A stretch of 64,000 nt of DNA from Luteolibacter rhizosphaerae. GTDB lineage: Bacteria; Verrucomicrobiota; Verrucomicrobiia; Verrucomicrobiales; Akkermansiaceae. Shown in pieces: positions 27,301 to 34,734 of this stretch. The position numbers and the translations under genes were made by a program. Under the pieces are notes generated by a model. It saw only the letters and a list, made by a program, of their open reading frames with translations, was not told where the DNA came from and ran no database searches. The stretch spans positions 124,001 to 188,000 of the forward strand of contig NZ_JAPDDR010000008.1 of the NCBI RefSeq assembly GCF_025950095.1. The letters are read 5' to 3'. Positions within the stretch are counted from its first letter, which is position 1. The number at the start of each line of letters is the position of its first letter.

Positions 27301-28913
27301 CGGCGGCCGACCTTCAGGTGAATGGTGGCACCGTGACCGGCCTGCGCGGCAAGGGATATTACTACGTCGCGGCCATCGCTCCCGGGGCCGCGAATGTCTC
27401 CGTCTCGGTCCCGGCCGATGCCGCGAATGTCGCCGCACTCGGGAGCCGTGCTTCCGCGTCGCTCTCGATTGGCTTCGTCGATACCGCGCCGCCGCTGCCC
27501 GCCTTCACGAATGTTCCAGCTCAGGTTACCGGGCCCTTCCAAGTCGGCCTGAACTTCGGCGAACCGGTCACCGGTCTCGCGCTCTCCGACTTTGTTGTGA
27601 CTAATGCCACCCTTGATTCAATTGTGCCGGCAGGTGATGCCTACCTGCTCAACCTCACTCCGCTCGTCCCGGGAAGCGTGCTGATCGAGTTGAAAAGCGG
27701 GGCGGTGATCGACACCGCGGGTCTTCAAATGGGCGCGGGTCTCTCTGCCTCCTTGGGCTACGTCCAGCAGATCCTCGCCCGCAACGCGGCGGAGACATCC
27801 TATATCGGCGGGGGCATGGTGGTGGTGACGGATCCCGCGGCACCTCACGGCCAGTATCTCTGGCTTCCGGACGGGGCATACGCGAACAACTTCAATCTGC
27901 CGGTAAAGACCCAGCACCGCGCTGAATACAGTTTCGTCCTGCCTCACGGCGGCCAGTGGATGGTCCGCGGTCTGGTCCGGGCGGCGGACACGTCCAGTGA
28001 TTCCTTCTGGACGGAGATCGATGGCAATTCGGCCACAGGCACCGTGCATCTCTGGGACATCACTCCGGTCGGCACCAGCTACGTCTGGGACTACATGAAC
28101 AACCGCAATGTGGCAGATCCCGTGGTCCTGAACCTTGCCGCGGGTAGCCACACTCTTACCATCTTCGGGCGGGATGATGGCACCCGGATCGATCGCTTGG
28201 AGTTCGAAAGCATCCGCCCGCTTGCCAACCTCAGCGGTCCCCCCGGCGTCGTGAATGGCAGCTTCCCCGCTACCCTCGTGTTCTCGGAGAGCGTCACCGG
28301 GCTTGCGGCGGCAGACTTCTCGATCACTGGCGGTGCGATCACCTCGCTCGCTGGTTCGGGCGCCTCCTACACGCTGACGATCCTGCCTTCCGGAGCGGCC
28401 GTCACGCTTTCGCTTCCGGAGAATACCGCGCTGGATTCGGGCGGTGCAGGGAACTTCCCTTCCAACCCGCTGACGGTGACTCATCGCACGCCCTACGAGC
28501 AATGGGCCTTCGACCATGGAGTGGATGGCGGAGCTTCGTCCCAGCTTTCGGATGAAGATGGCGATGGCATCGCAAAGCTCTTGGAGTATGCCTTCAATCT
28601 CGATCCCTCCGATCCGGATCATTCGGTCTACAACGCCGGCGAGGTTCCCGGCTCCGGCTTGCCCCGCATGATTGTAAGCCCGGGTGATCCCTCCGGCCAG
28701 CTGCTCTCCCTGCAGTTCCTGCGCCGGAAGGCCTCCGCACTGACCTACACCGCGCAGTTCGGAGCGAATCTCCATGACTTCGCCCCGGCGCTCGCACCCC
28801 CGCTGGTGGAGAGCATCGATACCGTCTGGGAACGAGTCACCATCGCCGATCCCGGAGGTTCCGGTCCGGCCCGGCGCTATGGCCGGGTGGTAGTTACCCT
28901 TACACCGCCTTGA
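24327..28913 (+). CDS. Large secreted quinoprotein / di-heme / discoidin / Ig-like fusion (HNE_0200-like paralogue)
   Basis: The 1528-residue exported protein is the longer paralogue of the gene at 17736. It starts at ATG 24327 with a signal peptide to about residue 30; an upstream GTG at 24264 falls inside a palindrome and is less likely. Order: a PQQ-dehydrogenase-like propeller (about 35-450, GLRSPHTMHHD, WIGDVGEGAREEM); heme sites C631-x2-C634-H635 (CLLCH) and C712-x2-C715-H716 (CSHCH); a discoidin domain (about 810-960); two or three Ig-like domains; a CBM/malectin-like domain (about 1150-1300); and a tail with Ca-binding-like SDEDGDGIAKLLEYAF. Function is presumed sugar oxidation at the cell surface with binding modules for polymer attachment. 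Transcribed away from the molybdenum-enzyme operon. Confidence 0.82.
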   Translation: MPAKPSRGSVWTSLAFAVLGSLPWTQTFAQGGLDAPQAVGSFFNGAFPATPPGQSTGWQTENAFPNLTFVDPLWLTEIPGTTQLLLVGKNGQIWRFENNPAVTQGQVTKVLEWVSNTQSSEDQGFYSLVFHPQFGHLGSPNANYVYVCYNHRPALSGADSNHSFWRVSRFTWLAASGTLDPASEYVMMNQYDRCRWHNGGAMFFGADGFLYINCGDGGDSGEGGGLTGADGALSRTQRLDWGLFSGVFRIDVDNDPAKSHPIRRQPQSPTNKPAGWPASFTQGYGIPNDNPWLDAGGSILEEYHSLGLRSPHTMHHDAVTGDIWIGDVGEGAREEMTLAPKGSNAQWGFMEGGIPGPGTTPTPLIGVSQAPAHDYNRSTGTCIIGGMRYRGAKWNSLLGGKLLFGDHVRGRIWTATLSTSGGAPVVQEIVAGLPTGNKAGLANFCTDSSGEIFLLNVNGTNQPGGTIRKLVSAGVSQEPPQWLSQTGVFTDLATLATAPGVIPYNVANALWSDAAAKQRWIILPNDGIHDSAAEKITFSEEANWVFPAGTVFVKHFELPVDERNPSLVRRLETRFIVGTTGGGKYGFTYKWNEAGTDAELLSSGDADDFEVTLQDGSTETRHWDFPSRADCLLCHNDASGQALGVRTSSLNKPFHYPSTGRTANQLATFNALGMLDVSLTAAQIEDYIESRPLYDETAPVEHRVRSYLDSNCSHCHRPGGTVDYFDARLGTPLNLQGIVNGVIQGHFSLGPDGRYLKPGIPSLSALHVRMDNVGNGAAMPPLAKNLIDEEAVDLIEGYITGLTEAEFQTSPSPQARYVRLTATSEVGGGPWTSVGEFSILDGNGASIPVSELSVFDFDSEELGDEFTPAVRAIDGNITTFWHTGYGTGGIDPLPHHITIDIGSLRSVGGFVYTPRQGNQNGRIANYQVHYSTDASNWTLMTSGTWPNGTAVQRYDGLVGLRKARCEIAGPVDTVSGPFEVTVVFDMDVTDFTAADLQVNGGTVTGLRGKGYYYVAAIAPGAANVSVSVPADAANVAALGSRASASLSIGFVDTAPPLPAFTNVPAQVTGPFQVGLNFGEPVTGLALSDFVVTNATLDSIVPAGDAYLLNLTPLVPGSVLIELKSGAVIDTAGLQMGAGLSASLGYVQQILARNAAETSYIGGGMVVVTDPAAPHGQYLWLPDGAYANNFNLPVKTQHRAEYSFVLPHGGQWMVRGLVRAADTSSDSFWTEIDGNSATGTVHLWDITPVGTSYVWDYMNNRNVADPVVLNLAAGSHTLTIFGRDDGTRIDRLEFESIRPLANLSGPPGVVNGSFPATLVFSESVTGLAAADFSITGGAITSLAGSGASYTLTILPSGAAVTLSLPENTALDSGGAGNFPSNPLTVTHRTPYEQWAFDHGVDGGASSQLSDEDGDGIAKLLEYAFNLDPSDPDHSVYNAGEVPGSGLPRMIVSPGDPSGQLLSLQFLRRKASALTYTAQFGANLHDFAPALAPPLVESIDTVWERVTIADPGGSGPARRYGRVVVTLTPP

Positions 28914-28946
28914 CCGCGGAGCGGTTGAGGGACATGGTGCGCGCGC

Positions 28947-29426
28947 ATGTCCGCCAAGAAATCGGTCCTCTTCATCTGCACGGGAAACACCTGTCGCAGC
29001 CCGATGGCCGAGGGCCTCTTTCGGAAGGCGGTCGAAGAGCGGGGTGATTTCGAGGTGCTGTCTGCCGGGGTCGCGGCTTATCCCGGGGACTCGGCCAATC
29101 CGGAGACGAGCAAACTCCTCTCCGGACGCGGCATTTCCTTGGCTAGCTTCAGCAGCCAGCCTGTCACTCAGGAACTGGTGGAGAAAGCCACCCACGTCTT
29201 TGCCATGACCTCCGGTCACCTTGAGGCGCTGGAGAACTTGTTTCCGGACTACAGCGACAAGTTTTATCTGACCTGCGAGTTCGTCGAGATCCCCGGGCGC
29301 GGGGTCGGATCGGACGTTCCGGATCCCATCGGTATGGGCCGCAAGGCTTACGAGGAAACGGCCAAGACCCTCGACCAAGCGATCCCGACCCTGATTGCTT
29401 TCATCGACCAGACCTGGCAGGGCTAA
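28947..29426 (+). CDS. Low-molecular-weight phosphatase, YwlE-type (candidate protein-arginine phosphatase)
   Basis: The 159-residue protein has the low-molecular-weight protein tyrosine phosphatase fold. The P-loop is CTGNTCRS with nucleophile Cys12 and Arg18, and the acid loop is DVPDPIG. The P-loop Thr16 (CTGNT) is the residue that distinguishes Bacillus YwlE, an arginine phosphatase, from classical LMW-PTPs, which carry Ile or Leu there. In Bacillus subtilis ywlE is followed by the rpiB homologue and, a little further, glyA. Here it is followed by a fused RpiB-GlyA gene, so the neighbourhood matches. Substrates would be phospho-Arg (or phospho-Tyr) proteins in the cytoplasm. Whether a McsB-type arginine kinase exists in this genome cannot be seen. 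Confidence 0.85.
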   Translation: MSAKKSVLFICTGNTCRSPMAEGLFRKAVEERGDFEVLSAGVAAYPGDSANPETSKLLSGRGISLASFSSQPVTQELVEKATHVFAMTSGHLEALENLFPDYSDKFYLTCEFVEIPGRGVGSDVPDPIGMGRKAYEETAKTLDQAIPTLIAFIDQTWQG

Positions 29427-29440
29427 AGGCTCACCGGTCC

Positions 29441-29491
29441 CACAAGGACAAGAGCTTCCAACGATTGTCAGCCTCTCTGGCTGTCCTTGTG
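29441..29491. repeat. 10-bp inverted repeat between the ywlE-like and rpiB-glyA genes
   Basis: CACAAGGACA (29441-29450) and TGTCCTTGTG (29482-29491) pair perfectly around a 31-base loop, 15 bp after the phosphatase stop. It is followed by several copies of TTGGAA/GGAACTT-like words up to 29550. It could be a terminator, a leader element of the fused gene, or part of a small intergenic repeat. No U-tract follows directly. Confidence 0.5.
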
Positions 29492-29593
29492 TCTTGGAAT
29501 TTCGGGTTTGGAACGTCCTCCCCCGGAACTTCGTACTTTTCACTTGGAACTTGGGCCCTCGGCCTCCATTTCCGTGCCGCCCAAGCGATCACC

Positions 29594-31267
29594 ATGAGCC
29601 AGAAGTCCCTGCGTATTGCCCTCGGCGCCGACCACGGCGGAGTTGACTTGAAGGACCAGCTTGTCGCCCACCTGAAAGGTGCCGGCCACGAGGTCACCGA
29701 TTTCGGCACCCAAGGCCATGACTCGGTCGACTATGCGGACTACGCGAACCTCGTCGCCCGTGCAGTCGCGGATGGCACTCAGGATTTCGGCATCCTCTGC
29801 TGCACCTCTGGCGTGGGCGTCTCGATCGCCGCGAACCGCCACCGTCACGTCCGCGCCGCCAACGTCCGCACCGCGGAAGAAGCCTCGGTGACCCGCCAGC
29901 ACAATGACGCGAACGTCCTTTGCCTCGGCGCGAAGACTGTCGATTTCGGTACCGCGGTCGCCATGGCGGACGCATTCTTCACCACCTCCTTCGAAGGCGG
30001 TCGCCACGAGGGCCGCGTCTGCAAGTCCTCCGGCTCCCGCATCGCCGAGACCGATCCCGATCTCTACGCCGCCATCGTCGCGGAAGAGAAGCGCCAGCGG
30101 AACAACATCGAGCTGATCGCTTCCGAGAACTTCGCCTCGCCTGCCGTGATGGAGGCCCAAGGCTCGGTCCTCACGAACAAGTATGCCGAGGGCTACCCCG
30201 GCAAGCGCTGGTACGGTGGCTGCGAGAATGTCGATGTCGTCGAGCAACTCGCGATCGACCGCGCCAAGAAGCTCTTCGGTGCCGAGCACGCGAACGTTCA
30301 GCCGCACTCCGGCTCGCAGGCGAATACCGCCGTTTACTTCTCCGTGCTCAAGCCCGGGGACAAGATCCTGACCATGGACTTGTCCCACGGCGGCCACCTG
30401 ACGCACGGCCACAAGGCGAACTTCTCCGGCAAGTTCTACGATGTGGTTCACTACGGTGTCAGCCCGGATGACGAGTGCATCGACTACGACAAGCTCGCCG
30501 AGATGGCGCGCGAGGTGAGGCCCGCTCTCATCACCTGCGGTGCCAGTGCCTACTCCCGCGTGATCGACTTCGAGCGCATGTCCGAGATTGCCCGTGAGGT
30601 TGGTGCCTATCTCTTCGTGGATATGGCGCACATCGCCGGTCTCGTCGCCGCCGGGGTTCATCCGAATCCCGTTCCGCACGCCGATTTCGTCACCTCCACC
30701 ACTCACAAGTCCCTTCGCGGCCCGCGCGGCGGTATCATCCTCTGCAAGGAGGAGTTTGCGAAGAAGATCGATGCGCAGGTCTTCCCGGGCATCCAAGGCG
30801 GCCCGCTCATGCACGTGATCGCCGCGAAGGCGGTGTGCTTCGGTGAGGCTCTCAAGCCGGACTTCAAGGCCTATCAGGAGCAGGTCGTGAAGAACTCCCA
30901 GGCCCTCGCCGCCCGCCTCGCCAGCCACGGCTTCCGCATCGTTTCCGGCGGTTCCGATAACCATGTGATGATGGTCGACCTCCGTCCGAAGGGTCTCAAC
31001 GGAGCCGATGCCTCGCACGCGCTGGACGAAGCCGGCATCACGGTGAACAAGAACTCCATCCCCTTCGACACCGGCACTCCGATGAAGCCGAGCGGTATCC
31101 GCATCGGCACCCCGGCGGTCACCACCCGCGGCATGAAGGAGAAGGACGTCGAGCAAGTCGCCGACTTCATCGCCGAGGCTCTCGCTTCGATCGGTGATGA
31201 GGCCAAGCTGCACGCGATCCGCGACAAGGTCTTCGCCTTCAATCGCGCTTTCCCGATGCCGCTCTGA
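29594..31267 (+). CDS. Fusion of ribose-5-phosphate isomerase B and serine hydroxymethyltransferase
   Basis: One uninterrupted 557-residue frame encodes two complete enzymes. Residues 1-145 are RpiB: ADHGG at 12-16, catalytic-position Cys70 in [14 protein letters not shown] and active-site His103 in [10 protein letters not shown]. From about residue 150 the sequence is Gly[30 protein letters not shown], the PLP lysine Lys372 in [13 protein letters not shown], and a full C-terminus. RpiB would interconvert ribose- and ribulose-5-phosphate; SHMT makes glycine and methylene-tetrahydrofolate from serine. Only the short extreme N-terminus of normal SHMT is missing, replaced by the linker. The ATG at 29594 matches normal RpiB starts. 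The junction has no stop or frameshift. Cytoplasmic; both activities are expected since all recognised catalytic residues are kept. Confidence 0.93.
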   Translation: MSQKSLRIALGADHGGVDLKDQLVAHLKGAGHEVTDFGTQGHDSVDYADYANLVARAVADGTQDFGILCCTSGVGVSIAANRHRHVRAANVRTAEEASVTRQHNDANVLCLGAKTVDFGTAVAMADAFFTTSFEGGRHEGRVCKSSGSRIAETDPDLYAAIVAEEKRQRNNIELIASENFASPAVMEAQGSVLTNKYAEGYPGKRWYGGCENVDVVEQLAIDRAKKLFGAEHANVQPHSGSQANTAVYFSVLKPGDKILTMDLSHGGHLTHGHKANFSGKFYDVVHYGVSPDDECIDYDKLAEMAREVRPALITCGASAYSRVIDFERMSEIAREVGAYLFVDMAHIAGLVAAGVHPNPVPHADFVTSTTHKSLRGPRGGIILCKEEFAKKIDAQVFPGIQGGPLMHVIAAKAVCFGEALKPDFKAYQEQVVKNSQALAARLASHGFRIVSGGSDNHVMMVDLRPKGLNGADASHALDEAGITVNKNSIPFDTGTPMKPSGIRIGTPAVTTRGMKEKDVEQVADFIAEALASIGDEAKLHAIRDKVFAFNRAFPMPL

Positions 31268-31294
31268 GAAGGGCGTTACCGGGTTCCAGCTTTC

Positions 31295-31322
31295 AGGCGG
31301 TGGCGTTCGCGCGTCACCGCCT
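31295..31322. terminator. Hairpin terminator with TTCG loop after rpiB-glyA
   Basis: AGGCGGTG (31295-31302) pairs with CACCGCCT (31315-31322). The inner GCG-TTCG-CGC closes on a stable UUCG tetraloop, leaving a GT bulge. It lies between convergent genes and is followed rightward by CCTTCATTT. It probably terminates both. Confidence 0.7.
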
Positions 31323-31325
31323 CCT

Positions 31326-32456
31326 TCATTTCAGCAGCACCACGTTTCGCGCCCGTCCTCCCTCCGCCACCCGCGTGATGGCGGGGATGTGGAGCTTCTC
31401 GAAGCCCGGATAGCTCAGGCCTGTCTGTTGGATCTTCCGCGAGATCTCGTTCAGGCGGATCAGGTCCGCGCGCCCTACCGAGAGCTGTTCGTCGGGATCT
31501 TCCCTCAGGAAGGTATTGAAGTGGCTCAGCACCACATGCCTTGGACGGAGGCGCTTCAGGACGTCTTCCGGGTAGTTGAAGCCGCTCACTTTGTTCGCCC
31601 CGGGCGCGCAGAGCAGCAGGACATCCAGTGGCTTACCATCCGGGAAGCGCTCGGGAATGGCCTGCAAGTCGCCGATCGCGCCGAGGTAGAAGACCGTGAA
31701 GCTTCTACTGCCTTTTGTCAGCTTGACCCAGTAGTTCAGGGCCTCGCCCGTTTTAAAGTCGTCCACCGAATCCGGCGGCTCCGTGAGTTCTTCCGTCACA
31801 CTTCCATCGAAGGCGGTGTAACCGCACTTCAGGTGCGGTCCGTGGGTCCCCTGATAGGCTCGCATCTCCAAGCGACATCCGGGCGGCAACTTCTGCACCG
31901 TGATCGGGCCGCCTTCTTTATCCAGCTTGTGGCAGCGATCGGTGACTTCGGGCTCGCCCCAGCCTGCGATCAGGTTGCGACAGCTCTCGCCACCGTAGAG
32001 AGGCACTTTGGCCCGCTGCCATGAATCTTGGGCCAGTGCAGCATGTGCATCCAGAAAGTGATCGAAATGGCAGTGATTGATCAGCACCGCTTGCGGTGGC
32101 GCGATCCGTCCAAAGGTCTCGCTCACCCGCTTCGGATCGGACTGGAAATCCGTCAACGCCGGACCATTGGTCACGAAGGGATCGGTGAGCACGCTCAGCT
32201 CACCGAGGCGGATCAGGTGGCATCCGGACCCGAACCAGTAGAGCTGCAGGGTATCCTGATAACCCTTCTCCCCGGCAGCGATGGAATGATCCGAGCGACG
32301 GATCTCGATCACCGCGCCATCCACGGCGGGCATCCGCGGTCCGCTCATGCAGGTGCTCAAAACGATAGCGGTGAGCAGGGCCCCGCATGCTCCCATCGCC
32401 GTCCAGCGGGGAAAGGCATATCTTTTGGGTGCGGGTCGGTCTATGAAGGAGAACAT
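31326..32456 (-). CDS. Metallo-beta-lactamase-fold hydrolase, probable lipoprotein
   Basis: The 376-residue protein has a positively charged N-terminus, a hydrophobic stretch and a possible lipobox LSTC (Cys36). It would then be tethered to a membrane outside the cytoplasm. The MBL-fold motif HCHFDH is at residues 128-133, giving His128, His130, Asp132 and His133 as metal ligands. A later VVLSHFNTF supplies the C-terminal His. The start is the ATG at 32456; an ATG 20 codons later is equally workable for a lipoprotein. The family is the UlaG/YycJ-like broad MBL hydrolases; the substrate is not inferable. It converges with rpiB-glyA and lies 63 bp downstream of an alpha/beta hydrolase gene on the same strand. 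Confidence 0.75.
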   Translation of the reverse strand: MFSFIDRPAPKRYAFPRWTAMGACGALLTAIVLSTCMSGPRMPAVDGAVIEIRRSDHSIAAGEKGYQDTLQLYWFGSGCHLIRLGELSVLTDPFVTNGPALTDFQSDPKRVSETFGRIAPPQAVLINHCHFDHFLDAHAALAQDSWQRAKVPLYGGESCRNLIAGWGEPEVTDRCHKLDKEGGPITVQKLPPGCRLEMRAYQGTHGPHLKCGYTAFDGSVTEELTEPPDSVDDFKTGEALNYWVKLTKGSRSFTVFYLGAIGDLQAIPERFPDGKPLDVLLLCAPGANKVSGFNYPEDVLKRLRPRHVVLSHFNTFLREDPDEQLSVGRADLIRLNEISRKIQQTGLSYPGFEKLHIPAITRVAEGGRARNVVLLK

Positions 32457-32519
32457 CGGCTCTGACCCGCATCGTGATTCGACCGGTCTTGACCGGACAA
32501 TCCCGAATTGGAGCCATCT

Positions 32520-33446
32520 TCAATCGCCCTCGGCAACCTTCTTCAAGAAGGCATCCACCTCCCGCCGGTAGGTCGAGGCGTCGCCCGCTTGGATCTGGAA
32601 ATGAGTTCCTCCTTTGATCGGGATGAAGCGATAGTTCCCGCTCTTCGCATGGCTGGCGATACGCCGCCCGTGTGCGATGGGGATGATTTCGTCAGCATCT
32701 CCGTGCAGGTGCAGCACCGGCACCCCGATCTTCTCCGCCGAGCGCTCGGGAGAGATCTGTCCTGGGTCGAAGCCCGCCTTCTTCCCGGCCTTGTCGATGA
32801 AGTAAGGCCCCAGCCCGGTCAGCGGCAGGCTGGTGTGATTCGCCACCTGCTGTCGGGAAATATCCCGCAGGTCCGCGAAGGTGTTCTCGATGATCGCGAA
32901 GTCGAAGTCCGGATCGGATCCCAGCGCCTGCAGCGCCACCGCCCCACCATACGAGGTGCCCCACAGGCCAATCTCTAGGCCCGGAAACTCGTTTTCCACC
33001 GCCCGTCTCAGCCGGGATAGATCGTCCTTCTCCAGATATCCGTAAGTCGCATTCGCCCCGCTGCTGTCGCCATGAGCGCGCAGGTCCGGCGCGATGGCAA
33101 GTAGACCGCTCCTTGAAAGATGTTTCAGCGTGTTCGCTTGGGTCGCCTTCGAGTCAGAGATCCCGTGGAGCACGAAAACCGCCGCCTTCGGGCGTTCCTG
33201 CGGTCGCGCTTCCCAGGTCCGGATCTCGGCTCGGTCCGGCATCACGAAGGTCCGCGCCTGCATCCCTTCCGGGACTTGGGCTCCCACGCCTTTCCGACGC
33301 GGGTGCAAGATCGCATCGGTCGCGATCAGGGAGACCGCCGCACACGACGCGAGGATCGAGGTGAAGACGGCGATGCTGCCAATCCGCAGCCAGCGCCGCC
33401 ATCCGCGACGCTTGGGTCGATCGTATCTCGATGACTCAGTGCTCAA
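32520..33446 (-). CDS. Alpha/beta hydrolase, probable lipoprotein or membrane-anchored
   Basis: The 308-residue protein has an Arg/Lys-rich start, one hydrophobic segment (about residues 21-45) and a potential lipobox ILASC (Cys35). The catalytic domain has oxyanion motif LHGISDSK, nucleophile Ser165 in WGTSYGG, an acid in HGDADEIIP, and His in GGTHFQ. All members of the catalytic triad are present. The best available start is a TTG (33446), as no ATG or GTG lies before the anchor. It resembles the peptidase S9/BAAT-like hydrolase group often annotated as alpha/beta hydrolase of unknown substrate. It sits between the pilus cluster and the MBL hydrolase and is probably a separate unit with the latter. 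Confidence 0.78.
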   Translation of the reverse strand: MSTESSRYDRPKRRGWRRWLRIGSIAVFTSILASCAAVSLIATDAILHPRRKGVGAQVPEGMQARTFVMPDRAEIRTWEARPQERPKAAVFVLHGISDSKATQANTLKHLSRSGLLAIAPDLRAHGDSSGANATYGYLEKDDLSRLRRAVENEFPGLEIGLWGTSYGGAVALQALGSDPDFDFAIIENTFADLRDISRQQVANHTSLPLTGLGPYFIDKAGKKAGFDPGQISPERSAEKIGVPVLHLHGDADEIIPIAHGRRIASHAKSGNYRFIPIKGGTHFQIQAGDASTYRREVDAFLKKVAEGD

Positions 33447-33490
33447 TCGGCGGAATCATACGCGACTTCCGGGAAACTTCCATCGACTCC

Positions 33491-34000
33491 TTACGGAGCT
33501 TCCAAGGGAGGCAGAACCCCGCCGCTCCCGTCGTCAAAGTAGGTTGGCTCTTCTTCCACCTTCAGCGGGCGGAATTGGCCATGATAGCTGTCCACCTGGA
33601 AGCGCAGTTCCATCATGTCACGGTTCGTGTCCGCCACCCGGTCGCGCAGTTCCTGATTCTGCTGGAGCATGTCCTCGAAGAGTCGGAGCAAGCGCTCCTC
33701 GGTGCCTGCTCCTCCGCCGGCTGAGGCACGGCTAGCGAGGGCGCCGGCATTCGGCTTCACGGCCGGGGCCGGCTGTTCGCGGCGCGCTTCAGCCAGAAGT
33801 GTCTTCGCTTCCTGGGCCAAGCCATCATCCGGCAGCGGCTGGATAGCGGGAGCTTTCGGGAGTGTCGCGGGAGCAGGTGCTTGCGGCATGAGCCGCGCGA
33901 AGGCGACCATGTTGCGGACGGAGAGCCAATGGGATCCGGCGGCCCCGGCCATCAGGGCGAGGGCGGTTCCGCAGGCGATCGGAACGAAGCTGGATTTCAT
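33491..34000 (-). CDS. Unrecognised envelope protein, last gene of the pilus block
   Basis: The 169-residue product has an N-terminal hydrophobic anchor (about 5-28), an Ala/Pro-rich stretch to about residue 100 and a short coiled coil (EERLLRLFEDMLQQNQELRDR). It ends in an acidic tail. I do not recognise a family. Its start overlaps the previous gene's stop as ATGA (33997-34000), so it is translated with the pilus-associated genes. The layout of anchor, flexible linker and coiled coil suggests a periplasmic bridging or scaffold component. This is inference from layout and position. Confidence 0.6.
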   Translation of the reverse strand: MKSSFVPIACGTALALMAGAAGSHWLSVRNMVAFARLMPQAPAPATLPKAPAIQPLPDDGLAQEAKTLLAEARREQPAPAVKPNAGALASRASAGGGAGTEERLLRLFEDMLQQNQELRDRVADTNRDMMELRFQVDSYHGQFRPLKVEEEPTYFDDGSGGVLPPLEAP

Positions 34001-34734
34001 CGCTGTTTCTTGTTGGGAGTCGGCGCCACGGGAGTGGCAACGGGAGGTGCGACAGGGGCGGGAAGAGATCCGAGGAGTTGCTCCAGACGGTCGATGGCTT
34101 CTCCCATTTTGCGCGAGTCATCGTCGAGGCGCTCCAGGGAGGTGGCGAGCACGGCCGCCGTGGTCGCAGTTTGAGCGTATCGCTTGTCAGGCTCGAAGCC
34201 CGGCTCGCTCACGGAAATGACTTGGGCACCATCCGCGTCCGGCACCAGCAAATGGGGGCGGATCGAGAGTTGGATACGCGTCCCGTTGGACAGCGGCACC
34301 TCGCGGGTGAAGGCGGGCAGATCCTTCGGATGCTCCAAGCGCCATCCGGTCGGCGGCGCGGCCAAGGGCTTGGCAGGGAAGGGGGCCAGCAATTTGACCG
34401 ACTTCGCGTCCACGGATCCGCTTCCGCTGCTGCCGGGTTCTACCGAAACGGTCACCCCTTCCGGTTCCGGTGGTGCGGGTGGCGCTTCCTCCGGGGCGGG
34501 GGTTTCATCTTCCTGAAGTTCTCCTTTTACCTCGACCGGCTTCTTCTCCTCGTCCGGAACGTGTGACTCCGCCGTCGAGCGGATATCAACCGTTACGGAA
34601 GGTCCTTCCTCGTCGGTAATCTCCTCGAGAGCGGAGAGCAGCGGGTCGCGTTCCGAATTTTCCGGAGCGAGATTCTGGGCGTAGGCGGGCGCGGCGAGCA
34701 CCGCGCAGGCGAGCAGCGGGCGTAAGGCTTTCAT
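33997..34734 (-). CDS. Unrecognised secreted protein in the pilus block
   Basis: The 245-residue product has a cleavable signal peptide (about 1-19, ending AYAQ). A long acidic/proline-rich low-complexity region (about 25-110) follows, then a compact domain (about 115-185; RLEHPKDLPAFTREVPLSN, IQLSIRPHLLVPDADG) and a predicted helix (YAQTATTAAVLATSLERLDDD). The C-terminus is Pro-rich. No family is recognised. It overlaps both neighbours by 4 bp (ATGA at 34731-34734 and 33997-34000). That places it firmly in the pilus operon and argues for a role in pilus assembly or surface display. Confidence 0.62.
   Translation of the reverse strand: MKALRPLLACAVLAAPAYAQNLAPENSERDPLLSALEEITDEEGPSVTVDIRSTAESHVPDEEKKPVEVKGELQEDETPAPEEAPPAPPEPEGVTVSVEPGSSGSGSVDAKSVKLLAPFPAKPLAAPPTGWRLEHPKDLPAFTREVPLSNGTRIQLSIRPHLLVPDADGAQVISVSEPGFEPDKRYAQTATTAAVLATSLERLDDDSRKMGEAIDRLEQLLGSLPAPVAPPVATPVAPTPNKKQR

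Noticed and set aside
29427-29593. Glycine riboswitch before the glyA-containing gene
   Set aside because: No tandem aptamer sequence or length; only an inverted repeat and short direct repeats are present.
29540-31213. 557-codon frame antisense to rpiB-glyA
   Set aside because: Shadow frame; the plus strand carries intact catalytic motifs throughout.
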